NCBI RefSeq assembly: GCF_051622035.1
Contig: NC_135365.1
Span: 22,091,501-22,155,500 of the forward strand
Direction of reading: 5' to 3'
Source of the DNA: Arctopsyche grandis
Lineage: Eukaryota; Arthropoda; Insecta; Trichoptera; Hydropsychidae
DNA: 64,000 nt
In this document: piece after piece, positions 24,801 through 34,830 of the stretch
Numbering within the stretch: position 1 is the stretch's first letter
How the letters are laid out: each line of letters starts with the position of its first letter
Program-made: the position numbers and the translations under genes
Notes under the pieces: generated by a model
Databases searched by the model: none
Seen by the model: only the letters and a program-made list of their open reading frames with translations
Told to the model about the DNA's origin: nothing

Positions 24801-27800
24801 CACAATTATAAAAATTCAAATATTTACTATATATAAGTACATATTTGCCACGTAGTAAATATTTCTCGGTAAAGGTTTTCCTCCAATAGTTCATTGTCGC
24901 CTTCTGGATAGGAGATGGAAATGGAAAATGAAAAAGGAAAATTATGATTTTTACTATATAATTTTCTTGTAATATATGTACATATACAAGCGTATAAATT
25001 AACACTATGGCGGCCGCTGACTCATATTTGTATCGTGTTGGGTGTACAACGCTTTCTGGCCGCTGATACATATATGATTCACGACTGCGCGAATATATTT
25101 TTGGTGCAGAATATATTTTTCAGTCCGCTGATATATATTTATGACGAGAACGTGATACAAAATTCTATCATCGGTCACAAACGTGATACAAAAATATATC
25201 AGCGGACTGAAACAGTTCGCGCAGTCGTAAATCATATATGTACCAGCGGCCAATAAACGTTATGCACCCAACATGATACGAATATGAGTCAGCGGCCGCC
25301 ATCGTGTTAAGAAAATCGTAAAGGACAAAGATAGGTGGGAAATACATATGTATATTTCAATAAAAAAGTAAGACTATGATCATGTCAAATTTAAAATTAT
25401 AGGTAAAATTCATAGTAATAAGTCTGGCTAATAGCCTATGTAAATAGGATAAGCAAAGTTAGGTTTATCTTGCACAGTGGCGTAACAAGAGGATCAATGT
25501 TTCGGACGTACCAGTTTTAGGGGCACTGCAAAGCAAAATATGTATATATTTTTATTACAAGGCTTTTTATGTTTGCTTTTGCAAACGATTGAGCTAAAAT
25601 TCCTAGTCTTCCGGTCGTTTTGAAACTTTGCCACTTTGCGCGGTTTGCTCAACGATGAAAATTTCAATCGATTTTTATAGTTCGATGGTGAAAACTATTC
25701 ATAATAACCACGTCCAAATTATTGAAAATGTTGAGCTACATAGTTGCCTTATATGTTTAACTTTCCAGTACCCAATCGTCTTATCAGATTTTAATTGTTT
25801 AAACGCCTATAACTTTATCGTTTTCACACTATATCTTCTACAATTTGCATTCTAGGCTCTCATTATCTCTCATATATATTTTTAATTCACTCATTCGTTG
25901 TCTAGTCTTGTTTTGTAGTAACTTAGATTCACTTCGAACAGTACAATGTGAGCGGGTGACGAATTAATTTACAAAATTTGGCAAAAACATGAAAGTTTAA
26001 GAATATGTGCCAGATTTGGGTTTGACTGTGAAAGCGGAAGATGCATTTGAGACAAAGCTTTCTATAATATTATATAATAGTCGACAAACATGACAAAAGG
26101 AGAGGGTATGGAGGGGAAGGGGAGACGTAAAAAAAGCCATTTACTCTCGCTACAAAAATAAAAACAATAGTGCATATATATGTATACATATGTACATAAT
26201 ATTATGACCGTAGCTGGGAATTTTTAGAGGAAGGGGGCTGAAACAAAGGTACACCCCATCCGGAAGGGTTAACAAAAACTTATAAGCTTTTTTTCGTTCC
26301 TAGAATTCGTGGAAAATTATTACAAGTGTATTTAAAAGAAATATTTAACCAGGGATCTCATACGACTAGAATATCAAGTTGACGACTTTTTTATTTTTTC
26401 GAAAACAAAATACATTTGTGACGCTTTGGTACAATTTTTTTTATTCAACAAAATACGTGTGTTAAATTCAAGGTGCAAAGAATTCATTCACGGTCGTGCG
26501 ATATGTCGGCACAATTCTCACAATTATTAATTACTAGTGGTTTTACCCGGCTTCGCTCGGTATTTGTAATATAAACCGCTTAAACATGACTGATCTAATA
26601 GTAAACTGCAAAGCGACGTTCTCCCGAGTGTCCCTTCAGTTGGTAGCGGTAGTAACATTTAGGGTGGCACCAGTGACTTTACCGCGCCAACACCATGCTC
26701 CTCTCGAGCGCACCGAGGAAGAAAGATCTCTCCTGTTCACGTCTCCAGGGGAAGACGGGGCCCAGAGATCCGCCATCTTGCTGAAGAACCGCTGTGAGGT
26801 CGAGTGCAGCATCACTCCCTCCCAAGAGTACCAGCCCAACGTCGCCGGTATTCCTCACGCCCTTTCCGGAGAAACATCAGCCGTGAGAGGACCGCAGAGC
26901 CAGCTTCCCGACCACGAGGAAGCTGTTATCAACGAGACGATTTGCAGTCAGAAACCTCCCCGACTATATAAACTGTATCCCAAGGTTAGTTCACGTTTCC
27001 ATATAACCGGACCCTTGGAAGAAGAACGACATATGCGCCCTCTGGACCACCCACCGCGAGATCAGATAAGCGCGCGTAAAACCGTTCGTTACAAAACATT
27101 TTATTAAATTTATTTGAATTGTTTTATTTTATATAAATTTATTTGAATACTCATTTGTTTTTTTTATTAAATTGACTGTCACGAACAAACAAACATATAT
27201 ACTAAGTCTCTTTCGAAATTATACGTATACCAAAATCAGGCGGCCCCCCCTCCCCCCCGGGGCGAAGGCGCCTTCACCCTCAGCGCTGACGCCCTTCAGA
27301 GCCTTCTCCCCGGGGCTTTCGAATCCTTTGAATTGAAAAAAAAATCGAATCGACGCCTATGAATCGAAAAAATAAATAAATCGAAAGTGTTGTTCCCACT
27401 TAACCAACCAACCAATGTTACATACAAAGTCTCTTTCGAAATTATATATTAGACTAGTGGTTTTACCCGGCTTCGCTCGGTATTTGTAATACAAACCGCC
27501 TAAACATGGCTAATGTAATAGTAAACATCTTATTAAATTTATTTTATTTAAATTTATTTAAATATTCATTTGTTGGTTTATTCAATTTAACGTCACGGAT
27601 TCTACCACCCAAACCATACATACTTACATACAAAGTCTCTTTCGAAATTATATATTAGATTTTATTAAAAGTAAGTACATATATTGTAAGATATTTTCAT
27701 TAATTAGCAAGAAATCCTAAGCTAGGGAAGTAAGTGCATTGTTTTTTTTATATATCAATATGTATAGGTATAAGGTTTCCCCCCCATAATATAATCTATT

Positions 27801-28482
27801 ATAATATTATATGTAATTAGATTTTTAATTAAATTTATTTGAATCGAAAAATAAAAAATTCAACAATATCGATATCGTCATAATATAAACTTTGGTTTGT
27901 TTTCGATGCTCCCACCCAAACCTTACATAATGAAGCCTTACATATATATTAGACAAGATAATATTATAATAAACTGTTTGCTTCTGTACAAAACTTTCAT
28001 AAATGATAAATGAAAACAGGTCATTATGTATTTAAAAAAAAAAAGTAAACATGAGGATTAGTAAAAAAAAAAAATTGGACAACATTAGGATGATAAAATG
28101 TATGATTTAAATACCTCAATATCACTTACACCTTCTTCGCCAATGATAGTAATGTTTGGAAATTGTCGGGAGAGTGACGCGACTATACAACGTTGAGCCG
28201 AACGATCCGCTTCAGTTTGTAAATCATCCTTTGCCTAAACACACGGACACAAACAAAAAATCAGCATACAAAAAATAACGAACGTGACTAGACGGTGTCG
28301 ATACACAATGCGGTGACCTCGTATCTATAAACATGTTTGCGATACATAGATAGCACACGAACCTTTTCGACGATGCCCAGGTCTCCCTGGCTCATGACAT
28401 CTCTGATGATCTTGCCGGCTCGATTTGCCGCGGTGACGCTGGATGCGATCAGCCGCATCATCAGAGGCCCCGACTGCGACAT
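21886..28482 (-). CDS. BPNT1: 3'(2'),5'-bisphosphate nucleotidase 1, five coding exons
   Basis: This cytosolic, Mg-dependent and typically Li-sensitive phosphatase hydrolyses 3'-phosphoadenosine 5'-phosphate, the by-product of sulfotransferases. Coding exons on the minus strand are 28482-28363, 28234-28130, 24717-24579, 23682-23393 and 22146-21886. All junctions have GT/AG ends and matching phases (0, 0, 1, 0), giving 304 aa against about 308 in vertebrates. The order of motifs is GDLGIVEK (residues 33-40), IIGEE (70-74), WVDPLDGT (109-116), TRSHSNSL in exon 4 and [13 protein letters not shown] (234-246). DPLDGT and WDTCAPE are the FIG/IMPase-superfamily metal-binding signatures. The start is the ATG giving [11 protein letters not shown], which aligns with the family N-terminus; an upstream in-frame ATG exists but lies across a probable splice acceptor (AG at 28523). 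AATAAA words lie close 3' of the stop (complement at 21854-21867). The largest intron (24718-28129) is filled with mobile DNA. Confidence 0.95.
22147..23392 (-). repeat. BPNT1 last intron with six ~145-bp-spaced ACCGGAAGT-like words
   Basis: ACCGGAA(A/G)T-like words start at 22454, 22613, 22756 (one base different), 22900, 23049 and 23191, giving spacings of 159, 143, 144, 149 and 142 bp. Each is followed by a similar poly-T/'GTA(G)TTTT' region and preceded by phrases such as TCCGACAACC or ATCTGAACC. This is a diverged tandem repeat with a period of about 145 bp, not coding. Confidence 0.65.
24999..25310. mobile_element. Palindromic TTAA-flanked MITE, copy 1
   Basis: TTAA at 24999-25002 and 25307-25310 encloses a nearly complete palindrome whose ends read CAC(T/G)ATGGCGGCCGCTGAC. 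Internal inverted blocks include CAGCGGAC and the pair TTCACGACTGCGCGAA / TTCGCGCAGTCGT. A TTAA duplication is typical of piggyBac-type transposition. A second copy lies at 53752-54049. It sits in the third coding intron region of BPNT1. Confidence 0.85.
26534..27228 (-). mobile_element. Family-B Helitron, copy 2, split by a solo LTR
   Basis: The 3' end CTAG (26534-26537) and the adjoining GAAGCCGGGTAAAACCA block face the 5' part ending near 27225 (CTAAGTCTCTTTCGAAATTA). The sequence AATAGTAAAC|ATTTTATTAAA is interrupted by 487 bp of GC-rich DNA. Confidence 0.7.
26607..27093 (+). mobile_element. Solo LTR (487 bp), AAAC target duplication
   Basis: The sequence starts TGCAAAG, ends GTTACA, and is flanked by AAAC on both sides (26603-26606 and 27094-27097). 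A TATATAAA box stands at about 26965. TG...CA ends, a 4-bp duplication and an internal promoter fit a Ty3/gypsy- or BEL-type LTR left after recombination. It is far richer in G+C than its surroundings. The 173-codon frame that runs through it (26586-27107) starts in the Helitron and is not considered a gene. No internal retroviral-type coding DNA is present. Confidence 0.75.
27236..27453 (-). mobile_element. Helitron-like fragment, copy 3, with G/C-rich block
   Basis: The minus-strand 5' end TCTAATATATAATTTCGAAA is at 27453. The interior holds a C-rich stretch (27241-27320). Its own 3' CTAG was not found, so it is truncated. Its 5' end abuts the CTAG of the next copy. Confidence 0.55.
27454..27821 (-). 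mobile_element. Family-B Helitron, copy 4
   Basis: The 3' CTAG is at 27454-27457 after GGGTAAAACCA. There are two candidate 5' TC ends: 27659 (TCTAATATATAATTTCG) and 27821 (TCTAATTACATATAATATTA). The copy at 47893-48264 shares the longer version, including the poly-C block, so the 27454-27821 unit has moved as a whole. Confidence 0.7.
27822..28129. repeat. Further Helitron B-like remnant in BPNT1 intron
   Basis: ATTAAATTTATTTGAATCGA and TGTTTTCGATGCTCCCACCC match internal parts of copy 1 at 3190-3290. Termini are not preserved. Confidence 0.5.
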
Positions 28483-28800
28483 GGCGGACGGAGATCGGAT
28501 CTGATCTGCGCTCAGCACACAACTGTTAAACAAAAGCAAGGCTGCAGCAAGCCAACGGGTGTTCACTGGAGCGAAACGTCATCGATGGAAAAAAAACAAT
28601 GAGAGTGACGAGACGAGGACACGTCCACGTCTCAGGGTTCAGTTGCTCGTCATGTGAAGGTGTACTCACTTGTAGCGGCGAGAAGACAGCGGATGATTAG
28701 GTTCGGTAGATCAGCCCTCGTTCCAAGGTTACCCGCCAGTCGCTTTTGACACTTTGACAGTTCGGTTGTCAAACGATGCTCACTGTTGACCTTTTCGCCA
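28483..28800 (-). promoter_or_regulatory. BPNT1 5' UTR with a probable 147-bp intron, and promoter region
   Basis: On the minus strand CTACAA|GTGAGT (donor at 28669-28668) and a T-rich tract ending TTTAACAG (AG at 28524-28523) define a likely 5' UTR intron, 28669-28523. The region just upstream (about 28680-28800) is comparatively G+C-rich and would hold the promoter. The exact transcription start is not visible. Confidence 0.5.
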
Positions 28801-29450
28801 GTATATACAATGAAAATTATAAAAACTTTCAAATCAAATCGTATTGAGAACGGCAACGATCCACCAAACGCCACTGTAAGTAGCAATATAAGTAACACTG
28901 AATTGTATTCGAGCAACAAGTATAAAAATTTACAGATATTCTTTGAAAAGGCAGGCGGACAAAGAAGTCACAAAGAGGAGACAAACAATGTGAAATCGTT
29001 CGAACAGATGGAAGGCTACAGAAAGGAAATGTCGACAACAGCGACGGGTGTTCAAGAATGAAGCCGAACATATGAGTATCTTCTACATCTGATTTCATAG
29101 ACAAGGTTCCGATTTGTCTAGCTTAATTCTTGCGATGGATCCAATAAATCGGTATCGTCGCGAATTTCAGTTTTTAGCATTTCGAATTTGTCGATTCTTA
29201 TGAAAATACACTACCTGCATACTCTAAAAATGTATTTCTCGCAAATTTGCTGTATATGAAAAGTTTGTTGATTGTACCATAGATGTCTATTGTATTCTAT
29301 AATATATATGTTTGATTTTTAAATGCTTTTTATTATTATAAAATTATGTTCACAATACATCTTATATCTATTTTAATAGCTACTGATCTACTGATCATTT
29401 TCTATTTCACAATTTAATTTAATTTGGTTAGTAATCATAGTATTATATTA
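28801..29450. other. Intergenic DNA, nothing identified
   Basis: A 91-codon plus-strand frame (28786-29061) matches no family I know and has no splice partners, so it is not called. Confidence 0.4.
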
Positions 29451-29609
29451 TGGGGGATGAACGAATGAGACGACTGGCATGTTAATGCACGTGTTTTATT
29501 TATGACAGCTGAAGGCAGAGTGAGTAGCCGCTCTCCGAACCCAGCCGAGTTGGTCCCCACTCGCAGGAAGGTGACCAAACTCGACCATGTCGTATAGCGA
29601 GCCGCCACA
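29451..29609 (-). mobile_element. 159-bp LTR-like repeat, copy 1
   Basis: On the minus strand it starts TGTGGCGGCTCGCTATACG, contains the polyadenylation word AATAAA (CATAAATAAAACACG), and ends CCCCCA. TAATAT occurs at both edges. The inverse copy is at 33239-33396. TG...CA ends and an AATAAA suggest a very short solo LTR or TRIM-type element. Confidence 0.6.
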
Positions 29610-29734
29610 ATATTATTTGTTCAGACCAATTTTATCGTGGTAGGCTTTCATGGCGTTACGACCAGAAAACAGGCCTTTGTTTTGGAGGGGAAGCGGCGGT
29701 TGCCGCTTTATCTTCAATTTGCCATTCTTACACT

Positions 29735-29830
29735 TCTTTTGTCTATTATTTTATATTACCCACCCATTGCCATTTCAATCTCTTCACTTTTTCTACTATA
29801 TCCACTACCCGTGTCATGCTTCTGTATAAT
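29735..29830 (-). mobile_element. Diverged RTE fragment
   Basis: CCCATTGCCATTTCAATCTC and ATATCCACTACCCGTGTCAT parallel the RTE C-terminal coding region (about 15540-15650, minus strand). Confidence 0.65.
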
Positions 29831-30405
29831 TAATTATATATTTCCAATTCTGGGATGCCTGGATGCACAATTAAAAAAAAAAGGTAAGAGACAATACATC
29901 AGAAACGTAAGAGGTTTGTAAAAAATATTTCAATCTTTATAAATGTGTAATAATTTCGAAAAAAATAATCAAACTGAAATATGATATTTTAGCGTATGCT
30001 AAAAGGAGCCGCCGTTATAATTGGTTTTCGAGGATTATCTCCAGGCTAAGTGTAAGTAGGCTAAACAATGACCACTGAATTGGCTTAGTAACGGCACCCG
30101 GTCCCTTCTCAGAAGTGACAGCGATATCGTGGGACTGAGTGTCATGGGAATACATATCTAGTACGTAACTATAACCATAGGTAAACAAACCGGACGTCGA
30201 AGATTCCCTGAGCGACCTGTCCTTTTTAAGGAGGTACTTAGACCATATCAAGGCATTCTGGACGGAGCACTGCCAGTGCGTGTATCTCCTGAATAACCAA
30301 TAAATGCTGTGAAACGACTTAGGCCTTTTACTGGGATCCTCCACCCACCACTACGCAACAATATACATATGTAAATAAGTACCAACTTGAATTAATGTAA
30401 GAAAA
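29831..30405. other. Intergenic DNA 3' of POLR1C
   Basis: No element boundaries were seen. Two minus-strand AATAAA words (complement TTTATT at 30406-30411 and 30421-30426) lie about 105-125 bp 3' of the POLR1C stop and are plausible polyadenylation signals. Confidence 0.5.
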
Positions 30406-30527
30406 TTTATTAATAAAAATTTTATTATCAAAGTTTAAAATCAGAATGAATCAAAAATTTTAAATTTTTTAATAATAAAACTTCAATAGAGTAAAGAAAT
30501 CCGTGTTTTTGATTTGAAGGAAATTTT

Positions 30528-31902
30528 TCACTTAGTAAGGATATCGATGAGTGTTCGACATTTATTCTTCAAAACTCTGATCGCTTCAATAAATATAGCT
30601 TCTGGCGGCATTGCACCCACAGATTCGACATCAACTGAAAAAGTAAATAAATAAATAAAACATGTTAAATTTAATAAATAATTCATAATTTTGCAGTAAA
30701 ATCGAATATGACTTACAGATGAAATGATCACGAACCCTACTCATGACGACTGTATCTTTTAATTCGTCATGCCTATATATATTACGGCTACACGTGTCAT
30801 AGCGAGCACTTTTAATAACAGCTTCTCCATCTCGATTAATTGTCACCACTCCAGGAGCAAAACACTTCTGCAGCAATTCAGCCTGGTCTCCTTTTACGGT
30901 TCTTTTGAGATGGATTTCCGGCAAGAGGCGATAGCTGGCCGTTGCTGAAATCAATATTTACACTACAATTTTACTTTTCATAACACGCCTAATGCGTTCA
31001 ACCTTAAAATAACTTACCGACGGGTGAAAATTTCGCATGGTCTTTTCCAATTCCTTTGACCGCTATTAATTGCACGTCGATTTCGTGTCCCGGTCTCATT
31101 TTTGCAATAATAATATCATCATGTACAGGGCCGAGTGCGCTCTCTTTATAGATCTGAGCTTGATTACCAACTGGTTGCCATTTTATTTGTCCTGAATAAA
31201 CTAAAATGGAGCTTAATTGATGTGCAAATTATATTTATCAATTTGACAATAATCTACAGAATATGTGAATACCATTATGATTTTTATACAAGTCTTCTGG
31301 TCGGCTGGCATCTTTTGGTTGAGTTGGATTATTTATACATTTCACTTTCAATGAAAACTCTAATGTGTCATTTTCAGACGATTCTGCTACACCTGAGAAT
31401 TAAATTATCAAATAACGACATCAAATTGAAACTATCCCAATGTATTGGAAACAACAATACCTTCTGGTTTGTATTCAAAGAGTCTTGGATCTGCCTTTAA
31501 CGGAATGAGTCCTAGTCGGTGGGCAAGTACTTCATCCTGAATTATGGATGTATTATTGCTGATCATAACCTTTTCAATAGCCATACTTGGTACTTCGCTT
31601 AACATTAACCTGCGAAAGGCATTGGCAAATGCCGGTTGAATTCCTATCAAATCAAACTCCATGCAATTCTCGTCTTTTTTGACGATCACAATTTTGAATT
31701 TTTTCTTAAATTTCTTTCGGCTCCACGGTTCGTCTGACATACCATAATCTTCAGCTCCTGTCTGTACACACGCCAAATATAGGTTAAGTTAAGCGACAAC
31801 AAATATATATTTGCAATGTAGATAGGATATCTAAATAAATAAAAATTATCAAACCTTAAGTCGATATTCTTCTAAGTATACTCTAGGTTTAGGATCCATC
31901 AT
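30528..31902 (-). CDS. POLR1C: DNA-directed RNA polymerases I and III subunit RPAC1, six exons
   Basis: This is the alpha-like assembly subunit shared by RNA polymerases I and III, pairing with RPAC2 (POLR1D) in the nucleus to nucleate the core enzyme. Exons on the minus strand are 31902-31855, 31761-31461, 31392-31273, 31191-31018, 30944-30717 and 30634-30528. Every intron is GT...AG, and the phases run 0, 1, 1, 1, 1. Together they give 325 aa, close to the usual size (about 335-346). The N-terminal dimerisation region contains [20 protein letters not shown] and LAHRLGLIP, both diagnostic of the alpha/RPB3-like family. [24 protein letters not shown] and [10 protein letters not shown] follow in the order seen in RPAC1, and the C-terminus is [20 protein letters not shown]. 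Two adjacent ATGs (31902 and 31899) are possible starts; the first is used. Introns are short (80-106 bp), in contrast to the TE-filled introns of BPNT1. Confidence 0.96.
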
Positions 31903-32225
31903 AATTTAATACTTATATTTATGAAAATATTCCGCTTGGAAAATATCAAAACACGTGCGAACGCCGAAACGTCAAACGTTGAACAAAAATATAATAACAA
32001 CCGATATACCGACCAGGTACCCTAATGTCAAATGATTTATTCAATTGGAAATATATTTAATTTAATAAGAGCATCGTTAATGTAAAACTATTATTATGTT
32101 TAGAAATTGGAAAACGCTACATGTAAGCGTTTTTGTTCGTTTATATAATAGCATACAACCAAAAGAATTAAAATTAATAACTATAATATAATATATCGTA
32201 CATATATGTACATTTTAACTAATTT
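31903..32225 (-). promoter_or_regulatory. Upstream region of POLR1C
   Basis: An AT-rich upstream stretch before the SINE at 32226. No TATA box with convincing spacing and no other gene were recognised. Confidence 0.3.
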
Positions 32226-32640
32226 AATAGCTCGGTGGTTAAGCTTCTGCCTAACACCGAGAGGCACCGGGTTCGATCCCATAAGCTGACCTCGATTGAA
32301 AAGAATTTATTCTGAGTATATCTGTAATGCCGCTGGCAGACTTGCATATTTGTGACTCCGGGTTGATCGTTTCCTATTAGAGTTTTCCGATTGTTCATCG
32401 ATAAAATTGGCTAAAAACCTTCCTACCTACTACGTCACTACTATTTGAGTATGATTAATGTACAATAAAAATTATTTACAATTCATAGATGTCTTGTTAA
32501 TTTGCGAGTTTTCAGTGTCTCGTAATTCAGCGACTTGTGTAGTAAAAATGCTGCATCATTTGTAATTGGCCAGGAAGGCGCATTGGGGTTTACCTGTAAG
32601 GCCTTCCTGGTATAAAATGTAATAAAATAAATAAATAAAT
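32226..32640 (+). mobile_element. tRNA-derived SINE, copy 1
   Basis: The head has a Pol III A box (TAGCTCGGTGG) and, about 35 bp on, a B box (GGTTCGATCCC). The body shares GATTGAAAAGAATTTATTC, TTGATCGTTTCCTAT, GGCTAAAAAC and GGCCAGGAAGGCGCATTGGG with 49668-50089. The 3' end is CCTTCCTGG plus an (AATAAATA)n tail. Copies with the same body also occur at 49668 (+) and 34831-35654 (-). Confidence 0.85.
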
Positions 32641-32714
32641 CTGCCACAGAGGTATCCATTAGCACCCTTCAAGAAGGCACTAATTTATTAGCACATGTTC
32701 TAATGTTTTCAAGA

Positions 32715-32985
32715 AGAGCATTATACAGTGGTTCGGTGATTACTAGTCAAATGTAAACCAGTCACAGGACAACCGGTCATTCTAGATCAATCACACGTGA
32801 TCACCCGTCACACTAAAACTGGTCACGAAAAAACTGGTCACACTCTAAAATCGGTCACGAGAAAACTGATTGACCGATTTTAGGGTGTGACCAGTTTTCT
32901 CGTGACCAGTTTTAGTGTGACGGGTGATCGCGTGTGACCGATCTAGAGCGACCGGTTCACATTTGACTAGTAGTCCGTTTACCAT
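32715..32985. mobile_element. Palindromic element with repeated GGTCAC/GTGACC words, copy 1
   Basis: The sequence from ACTAGTCAAATGTAAACC to GGTTCACATTTGACTAGT is a near-perfect palindrome. Each arm holds several GGTCAC or GTCACA words spaced by 10-20 bp (for example AACTGGTCAC, CGGTCAC, CCGTCACAC). The inner part is almost the same at 50680-50880. Confidence 0.8.
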
Positions 32986-33238
32986 TATATGTATGTATGT
33001 AGTTTATTTAAACAGCCCCGTGGAAAACTCTTCCTGCAGTTTTTGCTTTCTTAACTCTAAATATAATTAATTTATTCCTATTTCTAGTTTTATGATTATG
33101 CATATCTCTATTTATAACTATGTAATTATTAAAATATCTTATTATTATTATCAAGTTAATATACAAATTTTATAGCCCTAATATATTCGTTAACAATTCA
33201 ACGACTTCGTGAAATGACATAAGCTCCATCGAGTATAA

Positions 33239-33396
33239 TGTGGCGGCTTGCTATACGACATGGTCGAGTTTGGTCACCTTCCTGCGAGTGGGGACCAACT
33301 GGGCTGTGTTCAGAGTAGCTACCTCACTCCGTCTTCAGCTGTCATAAATAAAGCACGAGCATCAACATGCCAGTCGTCTCATTCGTTCACCCACCA
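33239..33396 (+). mobile_element. 158-bp LTR-like repeat, copy 2
   Basis: Starts TGTGGCGGCTTGCTATACG and ends CACCCACCA, with AATAAA about 50 bp before the end. It is the inverse of 29451-29609. No convincing duplication is visible at this copy. Confidence 0.6.
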
Positions 33397-34830
33397 TAAT
33401 AATGATACAACCGAATGAGTAAAGAGGAAAGTTGTAAATAAAACCTACATACATAGCTTCAAACTTCATCGAACGAGATAAAAACATTGAAGAAAAAGTC
33501 TCCAAATGAAAGATTTAACAAAAACGGGGAAATAAGGAGGGAAAACATAGCTAATTTATAATTATTATCCATTTGAGAATATACTTCCAATAACTTGGTT
33601 GTGGAGTGACCAAGGGAATTTAGTAATGTCTCAGGGTTTTTATTGTTTTACTTTAAAATCCAAATGGTCAGTAACCAAAGCATTTTTTTGTATATAGGGG
33701 AACTATGTATATACAAAAAAGTAATTTAACTTGATAGGCTAAAAAAGAAATCCCCCAAATAGTATAGAACTTTATTTTTTGCAAGATTATATGATTTAAA
33801 AAGAGGAATATGTATCGGGAGTTTTTTCATAATAGCCAGAGGATGCTAATGGCTAAACGCAAATGATTAAATATGTCTAAATTTAATTAGATGCTTATTG
33901 ACGATACATAGAAAGTAAGCACGTTAGTTTTTATTTATAAATTAAATAAGAACATGCAAATAATAAGATGCATGGATGTTATGTTTGTTTACTTTTTTTT
34001 ACCAACTTTTTCAAAAAAATTACCAACATATTCAAACGTGGGATTTAAAATACAAGCAAGTGCAAGTTTATATAATTGCAAATTGTAGAATATCATCTAG
34101 ATTGCTATCATTTTATTGGACGCGTATATCTCTTTTCTTATTTACCTGTTTATGGAATTAAAATGTACGACGACTTTCATCGGAACTGAATTTGCATTTT
34201 CATACGTACCCACTACTACACGACGGATGAACTGATTTGAACTATTTTCAGCTCGAAGATGCTCCATTCGAGTAAGTACGTGTTTATTGCATCGCAATGC
34301 TATGGGCTATTAGAAACATTTCTCAACTATAGTTACGTGCACAAAAAGTTACAATCATGAACCAACTCGAGTCATGATGGGTGACTCAAATTGGGTCAGT
34401 GATTGTGCAAAAATTTGGATTTTCCCCGTGAACTATGATGTGTAGGTGAATGGATATTGATATTATATAAACACACTACTTCTAGATTTGATATAAAAGT
34501 AAAGTAAAAATATCCAAATTATCACTTCTTCTCCTACAATATAAATAATAATATTCGTTTGTTTCTTTTCTTTATATGTAAAACCGTAAAATTTGGTATA
34601 CCATCTCATAATTAGACTAAAGCTAAGGTTCGGTACAATTTTAAATAACAATAGACCGTTCCACTAGTGTTCAAACCAAGAGTTAAAAAAAGCATAGTTT
34701 TTCTAATAAATTAACAATAGTGCCCTTTTTTGTGATCATTGCACCCATGAATAGCCGCCCTTTACTCATAGAACTCTGACCTAGATCGTATACTATGTAC
34801 ATACAAAGTCATTCTACATATGGAGAGAGT
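33397..34830. other. Intergenic DNA, nothing identified
   Basis: AT-rich; no bounded element or exon was recognised. Confidence 0.4.

Noticed and set aside
25476-25500. CAGTGGCGTAAC at 25477 and CAGTGGCGTGCC at 10769 as hAT ends
   Set aside because: Single termini without a matching partner or duplication.
26586-27107. 173-codon plus-strand open frame
   Set aside because: It starts in Helitron sequence and runs through a solo LTR; no family resemblance, and the open frame follows from high G+C.
28786-29061. 91-codon plus-strand frame divergent from BPNT1
   Set aside because: No homology recognised, no splice partners, low-complexity polar composition.
32226-32280. tRNA gene candidates at 32226, 49668 and 35600
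   Set aside because: A and B boxes are present, but the sequences do not fold as complete tRNAs and continue into a shared SINE body.
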